Made by a program: the position numbers and the translations under genes. Shown here piece by piece: positions 31,596 to 39,729 of a stretch of 64,000 nt of DNA. How positions within the stretch are numbered: the first letter of the stretch is position 1; every line of letters starts with the position of its first letter. Source of the DNA: Bradyrhizobium sp. C9 (lineage in GTDB: Bacteria > Pseudomonadota > Alphaproteobacteria > Rhizobiales > Xanthobacteraceae); NCBI RefSeq assembly GCF_002532045.1, contig NZ_NWTG01000004.1, forward strand, positions 372,001 through 436,000, read 5' to 3'. Under the pieces are notes generated by a model. It had not been told where the DNA came from and searched no databases. It saw nothing but the letters and a program-made list of their open reading frames with translations.

Positions 31596-32249
31596 ATGGC
31601 ACGCACGATCGGCTCACACGGCCCCACGACGCTGGAGGCGATCCGCAAGGCCGGCGTGCGCCTGATCTTCGAGCGCGGCTACGAGGCGATGAGCCTGCGC
31701 CAACTCGCCGCTGAAGTCGGCATCCAGGCCGGCTCACTCTACAACCATATCTCAACCAAGCAGGACCTGCTGTTCGATCTGGTGCAGGAGCATATCAACG
31801 ATTTGCTGCGCGAGCTCGATCTTGCGCTGGAGGGCAAGGCCGATCCGGTCGAGAGGCTGCGCGCGTTCGTCGCCTTCCACGTCAGCTATCACATGACCCG
31901 CAAGCGCGAGGTCTTCATCGCCAATTCCGAGCTGCGCAGCCTCGAGGCCAAGAACTACGACGCCGTGGTGGCGCTGCGCGGCGCCTATGAGCAGCGGCTG
32001 GCGCAGATTCTGACCGACGGAGTGTCGGAGGCCGTGTTCGAGGTCGTCGATATCCAGGTTGCGACCTTCGCGATCATCGCGCTGCTGACCGGTCTTTGCA
32101 CCTGGTATCGCCCCGGCGGCCGGCTGACCCGCGACGCCATCATCGCCGCGCACGAGAAACTGGTGCTGTCGGGCGTCTCGCCGCAAGCCACGCTCGGTCA
32201 GGTCGGCAGCGGCAGCAAGAGCCCGCGGACTGCGGTAGCGGGCTCGTGA
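31596..32249 (+). CDS. TetR-family transcriptional regulator, probable regulator of leucine degradation
   Basis: A 217-residue one-component regulator. The helix-turn-helix lies at about residues 31-56 (M-S-L-R-Q-L-A-A-E-V-G-I-Q-A-G-S-L-Y-N-H-I-S-T-K), and the rest is the helical ligand-binding domain. ATG at 31596 begins M-A-R-T-I-G-S-H-G-P. It is divergent from ivd and so most likely represses the leucine/isovalerate genes, responding to an acyl-CoA or branched-chain intermediate; this is inference from position. Its stop overlaps the GTG of the Lrp-type gene. Confidence 0.9.
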   Translation: MARTIGSHGPTTLEAIRKAGVRLIFERGYEAMSLRQLAAEVGIQAGSLYNHISTKQDLLFDLVQEHINDLLRELDLALEGKADPVERLRAFVAFHVSYHMTRKREVFIANSELRSLEAKNYDAVVALRGAYEQRLAQILTDGVSEAVFEVVDIQVATFAIIALLTGLCTWYRPGGRLTRDAIIAAHEKLVLSGVSPQATLGQVGSGSKSPRTAVAGS

Positions 32250-32749
32250 CTGTGACAGAGCGCCCACAGCTTGATGAAATCGATTTGCGGATCCTGTCCG
32301 AATTGCAGCGGGACGGCCGGATCAGGATCAACGAGCTCGCGGAGCGGGTCGGCATCACCGCCCCGCCCTGTCTGCGCCGGGTCCGCGCCCTGCGCAGCCG
32401 CGGCGTGGTGCAGGCGATCCGCGCCACGCTCGACGAGCGGCTGCTGGGCTATGAGGTGACGACCTTCGTCCTGATCCAGCTCGACAGCCAGAACCTGGTT
32501 GCGATCGAGGCGTTCGAGGCCGCAGTGGCGGCGGTGCCGCGCTTCCTGCAATGCTGGCGGATCTCGGGCGATGCCGATTTCATGCTGAGATGCGTCGCGC
32601 CCAGCGTTGACGACATGCGTCAGCAGCTGCTGCAATTTGCCGGCCTGCCCAACGTGCGTAAAATTAGAAGTTTTCCGGTGCTCGGCGTCTCCAAGGATGC
32701 GCCGCTACCGATCCCGGGCGTCCTGGCCTCGACCAGCCCGGCCAGTTGA
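32246..32749 (+). CDS. Lrp/AsnC-family transcriptional regulator
   Basis: A 167-residue DNA-binding protein: N-terminal winged HTH (D-E-I-D-L-R-I-L-S-E-L-Q-R-D-G-R at about 9-24, then G-I-T-A-P-P-C-L-R-R-V-R) and a C-terminal RAM ligand-binding domain with C-W-R-I-S-G-D-A-D-F-M-L. The preferred start is the GTG at 32246, which overlaps the TetR stop as GTGA; a GTG at 32252 is the alternative. Coupling to a TetR gene beside leucine catabolism suggests leucine sensing, which is inference. Confidence 0.9.
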   Translation: MTVTERPQLDEIDLRILSELQRDGRIRINELAERVGITAPPCLRRVRALRSRGVVQAIRATLDERLLGYEVTTFVLIQLDSQNLVAIEAFEAAVAAVPRFLQCWRISGDADFMLRCVAPSVDDMRQQLLQFAGLPNVRKIRSFPVLGVSKDAPLPIPGVLASTSPAS

Positions 32750-32985
32750 CCGTTTCTGCCGCTTCGGCCTGGTAGCGTCCGGATGTCGAATCGTCAGCGC
32801 GGATCGTCCGTCGACCGACGCCGACGCCTTGGTTGATAGCAACGCCAACGTGTGACATCCTGAAGCCATCGTTCACCGCGCCTCGTGGTGAGCCGTGGGG
32901 TACTGCCCTGCGGTAGATCGGACGCCTCAGCCCCTGGCTGACGCGAAAGATCTGCCGCGGGGCGCCGTCAATTGGGACGGACCTC

Positions 32986-33798
32986 ATGGCCTCAGACTTC
33001 GCATCCCTCACCTCGTCCGGCGACCAGACCGTCGAGCATTTCCGCGTCCACGGTTGGATGCGCGTAGCTCGGTCGTTCGACAACGCCGAGGCCGCCGCCA
33101 TGCGCGACGTCGTCTGGGACGGCCTTGCAGGTATCGGCATCCAGCGCGACGCGCCGGCAACATGGACCGTCGAACGGCCGGTGAAGCTTCAAAAGCTGAA
33201 GGACCATGCTGCCTTCAATGCCGTGGGAAGCGCGCGCTTGCTCGCGGCCATTCGCGCCGTTTTGGAAACACAGGCCTTTGAGAAGCCGAAAAGGTGGGGC
33301 GCCATTTTCGTGGCGTTCCCGACCGAAGAGGAATGGGGTGTGCCGGCGAGCGGCTGGCACATCGATGCGAACTACGCCAGCCAACTGGCGCCGCCGAAGG
33401 GCGTCCAAACCCACGCTCTGTTCGGCGACATTGTGCCCCGCGGTGGCGCCAGCCAGATTCTGTCGGGCTCGCATCGGCTGATCCACAAATGGTTCAAGGA
33501 CCATCCGCCGGCGGCCGGCGCGCGAAGCGCCGACATGCGCAGATCGTTGCAGAGGCATCCCTATATCCGCGATCTGCTTACCGAGGGTAACCGGGAGGGC
33601 CGCATCGATCGATTTATGAACCGTGTCGAGGAAGTGGACGGCATTCCGCTGCAAGTCGTCGAAAACATCGGCGCCGCCGGCGATGTCATCCTTTTGCACC
33701 CGTTGACGCTGCACGTCGCCGCCCCAAACAACGGGGCCGCGCCTCGCTTCCTGCTCAGCGGCGCCGTGACGACCGATATGCACGGCTGGGCGCTGTGA
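32986..33798 (+). CDS. Phytanoyl-CoA dioxygenase (PhyH) family protein
   Basis: Probable Fe(II)/2-oxoglutarate-dependent oxygenase of 270 residues. The facial triad is suggested by H-x-D in G-W-H-I-D-A-N-Y (about 123-130) and a distal His in L-L-H-P-L-T-L-H-V-A-A-P-N-N, followed by an Arg (A-P-R-F-L-L-S-G) that could bind 2-oxoglutarate. No substrate can be assigned, and there is no neighbouring pathway. The ATG at 32986 is preceded by GGGACGGACC, a weak ribosome site. Downstream and convergent is the NDUFS4-like gene. Confidence 0.82.
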   Translation: MASDFASLTSSGDQTVEHFRVHGWMRVARSFDNAEAAAMRDVVWDGLAGIGIQRDAPATWTVERPVKLQKLKDHAAFNAVGSARLLAAIRAVLETQAFEKPKRWGAIFVAFPTEEEWGVPASGWHIDANYASQLAPPKGVQTHALFGDIVPRGGASQILSGSHRLIHKWFKDHPPAAGARSADMRRSLQRHPYIRDLLTEGNREGRIDRFMNRVEEVDGIPLQVVENIGAAGDVILLHPLTLHVAAPNNGAAPRFLLSGAVTTDMHGWAL

Positions 33799-33828
33799 GT
33801 GGCGTCATCCCTTCGTCGCGGGGACGCT

Positions 33829-34134
33829 CTAGTGGGTCCAAGGCTCCCAGCGGCGGAACGCGAAATTGTCGGCATAGGCGACCTGGCGGTGCGCCGAATC
33901 CTTCGGCTCGATCACCTGGTAGGCGATGCCCTTGCGCTCGCAATAGGCGACCGCCTCTTCCTTGGTCTCGAACTGCAGCGTGAGCTGCTGCTTCATGTCG
34001 GTAGACGAGGTCCAGCCCATCAAGGGCTCCACGGTGCGCGGCTGCTCCGGCTCGTAATCCAGCTGCCATTCTTTGGTCTTGGCACGTCCCGATTGCATCG
34101 CGTTTTTGGCGGGCTTAAAAATGCGTGCGGTCAT
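33829..34134 (-). CDS. NADH dehydrogenase accessory subunit, NDUFS4/ETC-C1 family
   Basis: A 101-residue homologue of the mitochondrial 18-kDa Complex I subunit, found as an extra Complex I subunit in alphaproteobacteria. It begins M-T-A-R-I-F-K-P-A-K-N-A-M-Q-S-G and shows the family blocks W-Q-L-D-Y-E-P, D-P/P-L-M-G-W-T-S-S-T-D-M, F-E-T-K-E-E-A-V-A-Y-C-E and the C-terminal Y-A-D-N-F-A-F-R-R-W-E-P-W-T-H. It is unlinked to the nuo operon, as usual. The upstream frame adds 24 codons without support. Confidence 0.92.
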   Translation of the reverse strand: MTARIFKPAKNAMQSGRAKTKEWQLDYEPEQPRTVEPLMGWTSSTDMKQQLTLQFETKEEAVAYCERKGIAYQVIEPKDSAHRQVAYADNFAFRRWEPWTH

Positions 34135-34375
34135 GGATGGTCGGCCTCGTGGGATGTGCAATATGGAAGCGATTTGAAGGAAGCCGCCGGGATAGTATAG
34201 AGACACCGTTCAACGAACTGATCGGTGATTCCTCGATCCCGGAGGGAGCCTTCGCCGGACCGGTATAGTCATTCTACCGCGCTGTGACAATCTGGCCTCG
34301 GGAGGCTTCGGTCTGGAGTCCCCTGGGTCCGCGGCGCGGCCTTCTCGACAGCATCATCTCGAGGAAGCGGCGCCC

Positions 34376-35539
34376 ATGGAAATCCACGCTCACCTGCCCG
34401 ATAAAGGACGTGACCTCCGGCTCGACCTGTTCCGCGGGATCGCGAACTGGGCGATCTATCTCGATCACATCCCCGACAATATCGTGAACTGGATCACGAC
34501 CCGCAATTACGGCTTCAGCGACGCCGCGGACCTGTTCGTCTTCATCTCCGGCTACACCGCATCCTTCGTCTATGCCCGCATGATGCTGGAGCGCGGCTTC
34601 ATCGTCGGCGCCACCAGGCTGACCAAGCGGGTCTGGCAGCTCTACGTCGCCCATATCATCCTGTTCGTGATCTACATCGCCTCGATCAGCTATCTGGCGC
34701 TGCGCTTCGGCGATTCCGAGATCATCAACGAGTTCAACGTCGCCGGCCTGGTCGACAACGCCACTGAGACGTTGCGCCAGGGCCTGTTCCTGAAGTTCAA
34801 GCCGGTCAATCTCGACGTGCTGCCGCTCTACATCGTGCTGATGGGCCTGTTTCCGCCGGTGCTGTGGTTCATGCTGCGGCAGCCGAACTGGACCATGATC
34901 GCCTCGCTCGCGCTGTGGCTGGTGTCGCGGCACATGGGCTGGAACCTGCCCGCCTACCCGGCCGGGACCTGGTACTTCAACCCGTTCGCCTGGCAGGTGC
35001 TGTTCGTGTTCGGCTCGTGGTGCGCGATGGGCGGCGCGCGCGCCAACATGCACATCATCAATTCGCGCTACACGCTGTGGTTCTGTATCGCCTATCTGGT
35101 CTTTGGCCTGATCATGACGATGGCCGGCCGCTTTCCGGACTTCGGCGCGATGTTCCCGGACTGGCTGTATTCGGCTTTTAACCCGAACGACAAGACCAAC
35201 CTCGCGCCCTATCGCTTCCTGCACTTCGTGGTGATCACGGTGCTGGTGATCCGCTTCGTCCCGAAGGACTGGTCGGCGCTGGAGTGGAAAGTGTTCGATC
35301 CGCTGATCGTCTGCGGCCAGCAGTCGCTTGCGGTGTTCTGCGTCGGCGTGTTCCTGTCCTTTGTCGGACATTTCGAGCTCTCGATGAGCTCGGGCTCGCT
35401 GTTCGCGCAGATCTTCGTCAGCATTTCCGGCATCGCGATCATGACGATCGTGGCCTATTACATCTCGTGGTCGAAGCGGCAGGACAAGCCGATCAAGCCG
35501 CCGGCGCCGAAACCCGCGGCACCGGCGAAGGCGGCCTGA
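34376..35539 (+). CDS. opgC: OpgC-type membrane protein (periplasmic glucan acyl-modification)
   Basis: Polytopic inner-membrane protein of 387 residues with about ten hydrophobic segments. The N-terminal D-L-R-L-D-L-F-R-G-I-A-N-W, H-I-P-D-N-I-V-N-W and F-S-D-A-A-D-L-F-V-F-I-S-G-Y motifs are those of the OpgC family, which transfers succinyl groups to osmoregulated periplasmic glucans in other proteobacteria. The C-terminal tail is Lys/Pro/Ala-rich. In Bradyrhizobium the glucans are cyclic beta-1,3/1,6, so the exact acyl group is uncertain. Convergent with the carbamoyltransferase gene. Confidence 0.9.
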   Translation: MEIHAHLPDKGRDLRLDLFRGIANWAIYLDHIPDNIVNWITTRNYGFSDAADLFVFISGYTASFVYARMMLERGFIVGATRLTKRVWQLYVAHIILFVIYIASISYLALRFGDSEIINEFNVAGLVDNATETLRQGLFLKFKPVNLDVLPLYIVLMGLFPPVLWFMLRQPNWTMIASLALWLVSRHMGWNLPAYPAGTWYFNPFAWQVLFVFGSWCAMGGARANMHIINSRYTLWFCIAYLVFGLIMTMAGRFPDFGAMFPDWLYSAFNPNDKTNLAPYRFLHFVVITVLVIRFVPKDWSALEWKVFDPLIVCGQQSLAVFCVGVFLSFVGHFELSMSSGSLFAQIFVSISGIAIMTIVAYYISWSKRQDKPIKPPAPKPAAPAKAA

Positions 35540-35550
35540 GCCTTTTTGTT

Positions 35551-35623
35551 GAGCATGGTCTACGCGCAAACGCTTCGCGTTTGTCGCGGGGAAAACCGCT
35601 TCACACTTTTCCGGACCATGCTC
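35551..35623. repeat. Palindromic repeat between convergent genes (GAGCATGGTC...GACCATGCTC)
   Basis: Ten-base perfect inverted ends (GAGCATGGTC at 35551, GACCATGCTC ending at 35623) enclose smaller dyads: CGCAAACGC-TTC-GCGTTTGTC and the element CACACTTTTCCGG. It fills the gap between opgC and the carbamoyltransferase gene and touches the stop codon of the latter. The CACACTTTTCCGG part recurs at about 57634. Resembles a repeat common in Rhizobiales; it may work as a two-way terminator. Confidence 0.8.
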
Positions 35624-37443
35624 TAGGCGCCTCCGCGGCTACCATCCTGCGTCGTCGAGGAGACGATGGTGGCGACGTCGCCGAACGTCGTCATCACAGG
35701 CGTGACGACCTTGTGCATGGCGGTCTTCGACACCAGCGTGTCGTGCAGCACGAGGTTGTCGATCCCGGTGGTGAGGAAGCAGCTCACCGCATCCTGCGGC
35801 GTCTCGATGATCGGCTCGCCCTTGACGTTGAACGAGGTATTGATCAAGACCGGCACGCCGGTCAGCGCCTCGAACTCCTTCAGCAGGCGATAGAGCACCG
35901 GGTTGGTTTCCTCCCGCACACTCTGCACCCGCGCCGAACCGTCGACATGCACGATCGCCGGAATCTTGTCGCGCCATTCGGGGCGCACCGGCTTGGCGAT
36001 CAGCATGTAGGGCGAGTCCTCCTCGCCCTCGAAGATCTCCTTCATCCGCTCGGCCAGCACGATCGGCGCGAACGGCCGGAAGGCCTGGCGGTGTTTGACC
36101 CGGCTGTTGAGGATGTCCTTCATCTCGGCCTTGCGCGGATCGGCGATCAGGCTGCGGTTGCCGAGTGCGCGCGGACCGAATTCAGAGGGCCCCTGAAACC
36201 AGCCGATCACGCGCTGGTCGGCGAGCAGCTTGGCGGTGTCTCGGCAGATGTTGTCGCTGCGCTTGGCGTCGATCTGGATGCGCACCAGGAAGCTTTGTAG
36301 CGCGGCCGCGACCTCGGTGTCGCTGTAGCGCCGACCGACATAGGCATGATCCATCACGAACGAGCGGCGTCCTTTGAGGATCTCGAGCCAGCCGTAATAG
36401 GCGCATCCGATGGCAATGCCGTCGTCGCCGGCGGCGGGCTGGATCCAGACGTTCTCGAAGCCGGCCTCGCGCGCGATGCGCCCGTTGGCGACGCAGTTCA
36501 GCGCGACGCCGCCGGCGATGCAGAGGTTCTTCGCGCCGGTGGTCTCGCGCAGCCAGCGCGCCCGCGCCAGCAGCACGTTCTCGGTGTCGTCCTGCACTCG
36601 CCAGGCGATGTCCTCCCAGTGCCGCATCGTCGGGCTTTTGTCCCAGCTGCCGCTGTCGAGCACGAAGGGCTGCTGGTTGTCGGCCCCCCAGAACGGCACC
36701 TCCAATCTGCCGTCCTTCATCTCGAGCAGATGGCCGACCTGCTCGTGGCGGCCATAGGGCGCGAGCCCCATCAGCTCGCCGCACTTGTTCCAATCACCGA
36801 ACACATAGGTCGAGACCCGGCTGTACAGCGCCCCTAGACCCGGCATGTTGTAGAACTCGTCCGACAACAGACCGCGCGCCGGCTCCATGAAGACCTTCTT
36901 CAGGCATTCGAGCCTGGTGTCGTCGAACCTGTAGTAACTCTCGGACTCGCGGGCGAGCGGCGATGCCCCATCCTGCTGATAGGTTTCCATCGCGTCGGCC
37001 TGATAGCTGCCGACGCCGTCGACGATCATCACGACGCCGTCCTTGAACGGCGACACCGCGAACGCGCTGTAGGCATGCGCAAGGTGATGCGAGATCGACA
37101 CCACCTTGTCGGACTTGGAGCGAAACAGCGGATGCTTGATCGCCTCGTTGCGTTCGGCGATCGGCAGGAAGCCCGGCATGTCCTGGTGGAGCATCCGCTC
37201 CTCCATCTCGGGCACCGGCAGGATGTAGCTGTTGCTCACCACGAGATCGACGTCGTCGAGCGTGATGCCCTCGGCGGACAAGCAGTAGTCGATGACCTCC
37301 TTGTAGAAGCCGGAGGCGTGTTTCTCGCGGGTGATGCGCTCCTTGGAGATCGCATAGGCAATCGCGCCGTCACGCAGCAGGCAGGCGCTCACGTCATGGT
37401 CGTAGACGTTGAGACCAAGGACGTAGGTGTGTTGTTTCGGCAT
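35623..37443 (-). CDS. NodU/TobZ-family O-carbamoyltransferase
   Basis: Carbamoyl-phosphate-dependent O-carbamoyltransferase of 606 residues. The N-terminal half is the ASKHA/Kae1-like domain (V-L-G-L-N-V-Y-D-H-D-V-S-A, then S-H-H-L-A-H-A-Y-S-A-F with metal-binding His), with N-L-C-I-A-G-G-V-A-L-N-C-V-A-N-G; the C-terminal domain has W-F-Q-G-P-S-E-F-G-P-R-A-L-G-N-R-S and S-F-N-V-K-G-E-P-I. Rhizobial NodU carbamoylates Nod factors, but no nod genes or nod box were seen here, so another glycan or secondary metabolite is as likely. ATG at 37443 is used; a GTG two codons upstream is possible. Confidence 0.9.
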   Translation of the reverse strand: MPKQHTYVLGLNVYDHDVSACLLRDGAIAYAISKERITREKHASGFYKEVIDYCLSAEGITLDDVDLVVSNSYILPVPEMEERMLHQDMPGFLPIAERNEAIKHPLFRSKSDKVVSISHHLAHAYSAFAVSPFKDGVVMIVDGVGSYQADAMETYQQDGASPLARESESYYRFDDTRLECLKKVFMEPARGLLSDEFYNMPGLGALYSRVSTYVFGDWNKCGELMGLAPYGRHEQVGHLLEMKDGRLEVPFWGADNQQPFVLDSGSWDKSPTMRHWEDIAWRVQDDTENVLLARARWLRETTGAKNLCIAGGVALNCVANGRIAREAGFENVWIQPAAGDDGIAIGCAYYGWLEILKGRRSFVMDHAYVGRRYSDTEVAAALQSFLVRIQIDAKRSDNICRDTAKLLADQRVIGWFQGPSEFGPRALGNRSLIADPRKAEMKDILNSRVKHRQAFRPFAPIVLAERMKEIFEGEEDSPYMLIAKPVRPEWRDKIPAIVHVDGSARVQSVREETNPVLYRLLKEFEALTGVPVLINTSFNVKGEPIIETPQDAVSCFLTTGIDNLVLHDTLVSKTAMHKVVTPVMTTFGDVATIVSSTTQDGSRGGA

Positions 37444-37809
37444 GGGCACTCTTCAGGAAGGATTCTGAAACGCTCAGAGAACATGATCGTGTCGACTTCA
37501 AGTTCTCGACGGCATTTTCCGCGGCTCGCAAACCTCTGCTTCTGCGATGCACAAATCAAATCGGCGCAATGCAAGATGAACAGAATGAACGGCGGATGAA
37601 CGACAAGATGAGCGTAGCAACCACATCATCCTTTGCAGGCGGGACTGTAACTTGACCTTACCTTTTGGTCTCAATAGAGTCGTTAAAGCTCGCAAGAACC
37701 TTAGTGAAAATATTGTCTTAGCATGCTCGAACCGGACGCCGGTCTCGCGCGTCTAAGCGAGACAGCCAGCATCAGTTCAGATGTTTGGAAGTGACTGGAG
37801 ATCTTCAGA
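37444..37809. other. AT-richer intergenic region between carbamoyltransferase and Gly-rich protein genes
   Basis: A 366-bp divergent promoter region with lower GC than its neighbours (for example GAACATGATCGTGTCG around 37479 and AGTGAAAATATTGTCTTAGC around 37704). It should hold both promoters. No supported coding frame, terminator or long palindrome was recognised. Confidence 0.5.
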
Positions 37810-38076
37810 ATGACTAAACGCTACAATATCCTGACTCGTTGCCTCGCAGCAGTCGCTTTGTTGTTCGTCTATGTCGCAAGCACCTCCGCCATCCTGGTCG
37901 GCGCCACCACTTCGCCCGCGCAAGCCTGGCGCGGTGGCGGACGTGGCTGGGGCTATCGCGGCGGCTGGGGTCGTGGCCGCGGATGGGGCTATGGCCGCGG
38001 TTATGGCTACTACGGCGGTTATGTCGGTCCCCGTTGCTGGTGGACCCCGCGTGGTGTTCGCGTTTGCCGGTGGTAA
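37810..38076 (+). CDS. Secreted glycine/tyrosine/tryptophan-rich small protein
   Basis: An 88-residue exported protein. Residues 1-40 form a signal peptide ending A-Q-A; the mature part is Gly/Arg/Tyr/Trp-rich (W-R-G-G-G-R-G-W-G-Y-R-G-G-W and G-Y-G-Y-Y-G-G-Y) and ends with C-W-W-T-P-R-G-V-R-V-C-R-W, whose two Cys could form a disulfide. A GGAG lies 9-12 bases before the ATG, and a strong terminator follows the stop at 38114. Function unknown; such proteins are common in Bradyrhizobium. Confidence 0.85.
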   Translation: MTKRYNILTRCLAAVALLFVYVASTSAILVGATTSPAQAWRGGGRGWGYRGGWGRGRGWGYGRGYGYYGGYVGPRCWWTPRGVRVCRW

Positions 38077-38113
38077 CAACCACCCGGCCGACACAAGCGA
38101 TATCGAAGACATG

Positions 38114-38154
38114 AATCAGGTGCGTCGATCCCGGCGCACCTGATTTTCTTTTTT
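38114..38154 (+). terminator. Rho-independent terminator
   Basis: Perfect 11-bp stem AATCAGGTGCG / CGCACCTGATT with a 10-nt loop, followed by TTCTTTTTT. It lies 37 bp after the stop of the Gly-rich protein gene. Confidence 0.9.
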
Positions 38155-38222
38155 GCGGCTTGGTTGCCCTGCTGGGACTCGGTTCTCCCGCCCGGGCTTG
38201 GCTCATCTCCGGCACACAAGAA

Positions 38223-38249
38223 AGAGCCCCGGGGAGACGCCGGGGCTCT
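38223..38249 (-). terminator. Rho-independent terminator, minus direction
   Basis: Perfect 10-bp stem AGAGCCCCGG / CCGGGGCTCT with a 7-nt loop. On the minus strand it is followed by TTTCTTGTG, so it ends leftward transcription. The nearest minus-strand gene (cyclase, ending at 38437) is 188 bp away, leaving room for a separate small RNA between them (see findings). Confidence 0.75.
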
Positions 38250-38436
38250 AGTCACGGGAGAGAACGCTTCGGAAATCGGGACGCGAGGACGAGCCGCCGG
38301 CCCGATCACCCAATGCATCTACGGCGTGTATGAGAACAGATTCGTCTGCCTCTGGCTGTAGCCATGCCGCAACAACCTGCCGTAATGCACAGCATGTCCA
38401 CGGGTTCCCGTATTCGGCGAAACGGCCCGAAGGCGC

Positions 38437-39213
38437 CTAAGCGTCGAGGATCGCAACCGCCCTCGTCCATCCCGCCGACGCGCGCTCGATCTTCACCGGG
38501 AAGCACGACACCATGAACCCGGTCGACGGCAATAGCTCGAGATTGTGCAGCTTCTCGATGTGGCAGTAGCCGATGTGCCGACCGGCCTTGTGGCCTTCCC
38601 AGATCAGGCTGGCGTCCCTGGTCTCGGCGTATCTCTTCGCGGTGAAGACGAACGGCGCGTCCCAGCTCCAGCCGTCGATGCCGGTCAGCCGCACGCCGCG
38701 CTCGAGCAGATACATCGTCGCCTCATAGCCCATGCCGCAGCCCGAATTGACGTAGTCGGCCTGGCCGTATTTCGCGCCGGCACTGGTGTTGACGACGACG
38801 ATCTCGAGCGGCGACAGCGTGTGGCCGATCCGCTTCAGCTCGGCTTCGACATCGCCCGCCGTCGCGACGTAGCCGTCAGGCAAATGGCGGAAGTCGAGCT
38901 TCACGCCCGGCTGAAAGCACCATTCCAGCGGCACCTCGTCGATGGTCCACGACCGTTCGCCGCGATTCATGGTCGGATGGAAATGCCAGGGCGCATCGAG
39001 ATGCGTTCCGTTGTGCGTGGAGAGCGAGACCTGCTCGACGGCCCAGCCCTGCCCGTCCGGCAGGTCCGCCGCCTTCAGCCCATCGAAGAACTGCAGCATG
39101 CGCGGCAGCCCCTGCTGATGGTCGATATACTGGATGGTCGGGTGATTGCCCGGCGGATCGGCCGGAACGTCGTTCTGCAAGGGAACGGAGATATCGATCA
39201 GTCTGCGCGCCAT
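38437..39213 (-). CDS. Cyclase family protein (kynurenine formamidase-like metal hydrolase)
   Basis: A 258-residue enzyme of the cyclase/KynB superfamily. The metal-binding signature H-N-G-T-H-L-D-A-P-W-H-F-H-P is at about residues 67-80, with a later D-G-W-S-W-D-A-P and H. These proteins hydrolyse amides or lactones; KynB (N-formylkynurenine) is shorter and differs, so the substrate is not assigned. ATG at 39213 (M-A-R-R-L-I-D-I-S-V-P-L) follows GGAGG within GAGGAGGCCCC upstream. Confidence 0.9.
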   Translation of the reverse strand: MARRLIDISVPLQNDVPADPPGNHPTIQYIDHQQGLPRMLQFFDGLKAADLPDGQGWAVEQVSLSTHNGTHLDAPWHFHPTMNRGERSWTIDEVPLEWCFQPGVKLDFRHLPDGYVATAGDVEAELKRIGHTLSPLEIVVVNTSAGAKYGQADYVNSGCGMGYEATMYLLERGVRLTGIDGWSWDAPFVFTAKRYAETRDASLIWEGHKAGRHIGYCHIEKLHNLELLPSTGFMVSCFPVKIERASAGWTRAVAILDA

Positions 39214-39380
39214 GGGGCCTCCTCCCGGATTGGTCTTGTCAGGCTGAAGCAACCTGCCAGTCCGCGCGCACCATCGGCAAGCCACATCCGTTCGAGATCA
39301 GGCCACGGCCTGCGCCGGCTGAGACAGCGGCAAGGAGCCGCGGCGTTGAACCTATTTCCCGCACGGACGACCCATGGGCA

Positions 39381-39453
39381 CTGGGGATTTCAGGGCCCAG
39401 TATTCGGCGACGCCGTCTGGACGATCCATATTCCGCCCAGGCGGCGTTGTTGC
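39381..39453 (+). repeat. 73-bp structured repeat, copy A
   Basis: Begins CTGGGGATTTCAGGGCCCAG and ends GCGGCGTTGTTGC. The same 73-nt layout recurs at 44355-44427 with identical ends and a variable middle. Two hairpins are possible: CTGGG/CCCAG at the 5' end and CGACGCCG with CGGCGTTG. It lies in the 319-bp gap upstream of the cyclase gene (39214-39532), where no gene was found. Confidence 0.8.
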
Positions 39454-39532
39454 GTCAGACGATACGACAGCCTCGCGCGGGCCGGCCACGACCTGGCGCG
39501 GTCAGTTCCTACGATCAAGCTTCAAGATGGGA

Positions 39533-39609
39533 TGGTCGGGGCAGCTGGATTCGAACCAACGACCTGCAGTACCCAAAACTGCCGCGCTACCAGGCTGCGC
39601 TATACCCCG
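39533..39609 (-). tRNA. tRNA-Pro (anticodon UGG)
   Basis: A complete cloverleaf on the minus strand, 77 nt with encoded CCA. The acceptor stem pairs CGGGGTA with TGCCCCG, the discriminator is A, the D-loop contains AGCGCAGCCTGGTAGC, the anticodon arm is GCAGT-TTTGGGT-ACTGC with anticodon TGG, and the T-arm carries GGTTCGAATCC. Confidence 0.96.
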
Positions 39610-39729
39610 ATATTTCCGAGAAGCCCCGTGGATACACGCTTCGGCCAGCGCCAGCAAGGCGGCGGCACGAGACTTCCGGCTGGGAAATCGGCCGCGGTTT
39701 CCATCCGGAAATCGCCGGGGAACGGCGAG

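Noticed and set aside
31503-31600. Short leader peptide before the TetR gene
   Set aside because: No ATG/GTG frame of suitable length with a ribosome site was found; the palindromes explain the region.
34274-35569. 431-residue minus-strand frame opposite opgC
   Set aside because: Complement of a membrane protein gene; highly charged and without any domain.
37444-37809. A nod box upstream of the NodU-type carbamoyltransferase
   Set aside because: No recognisable nod-box pattern of spaced ATC-N9-GAT type was found in this gap.
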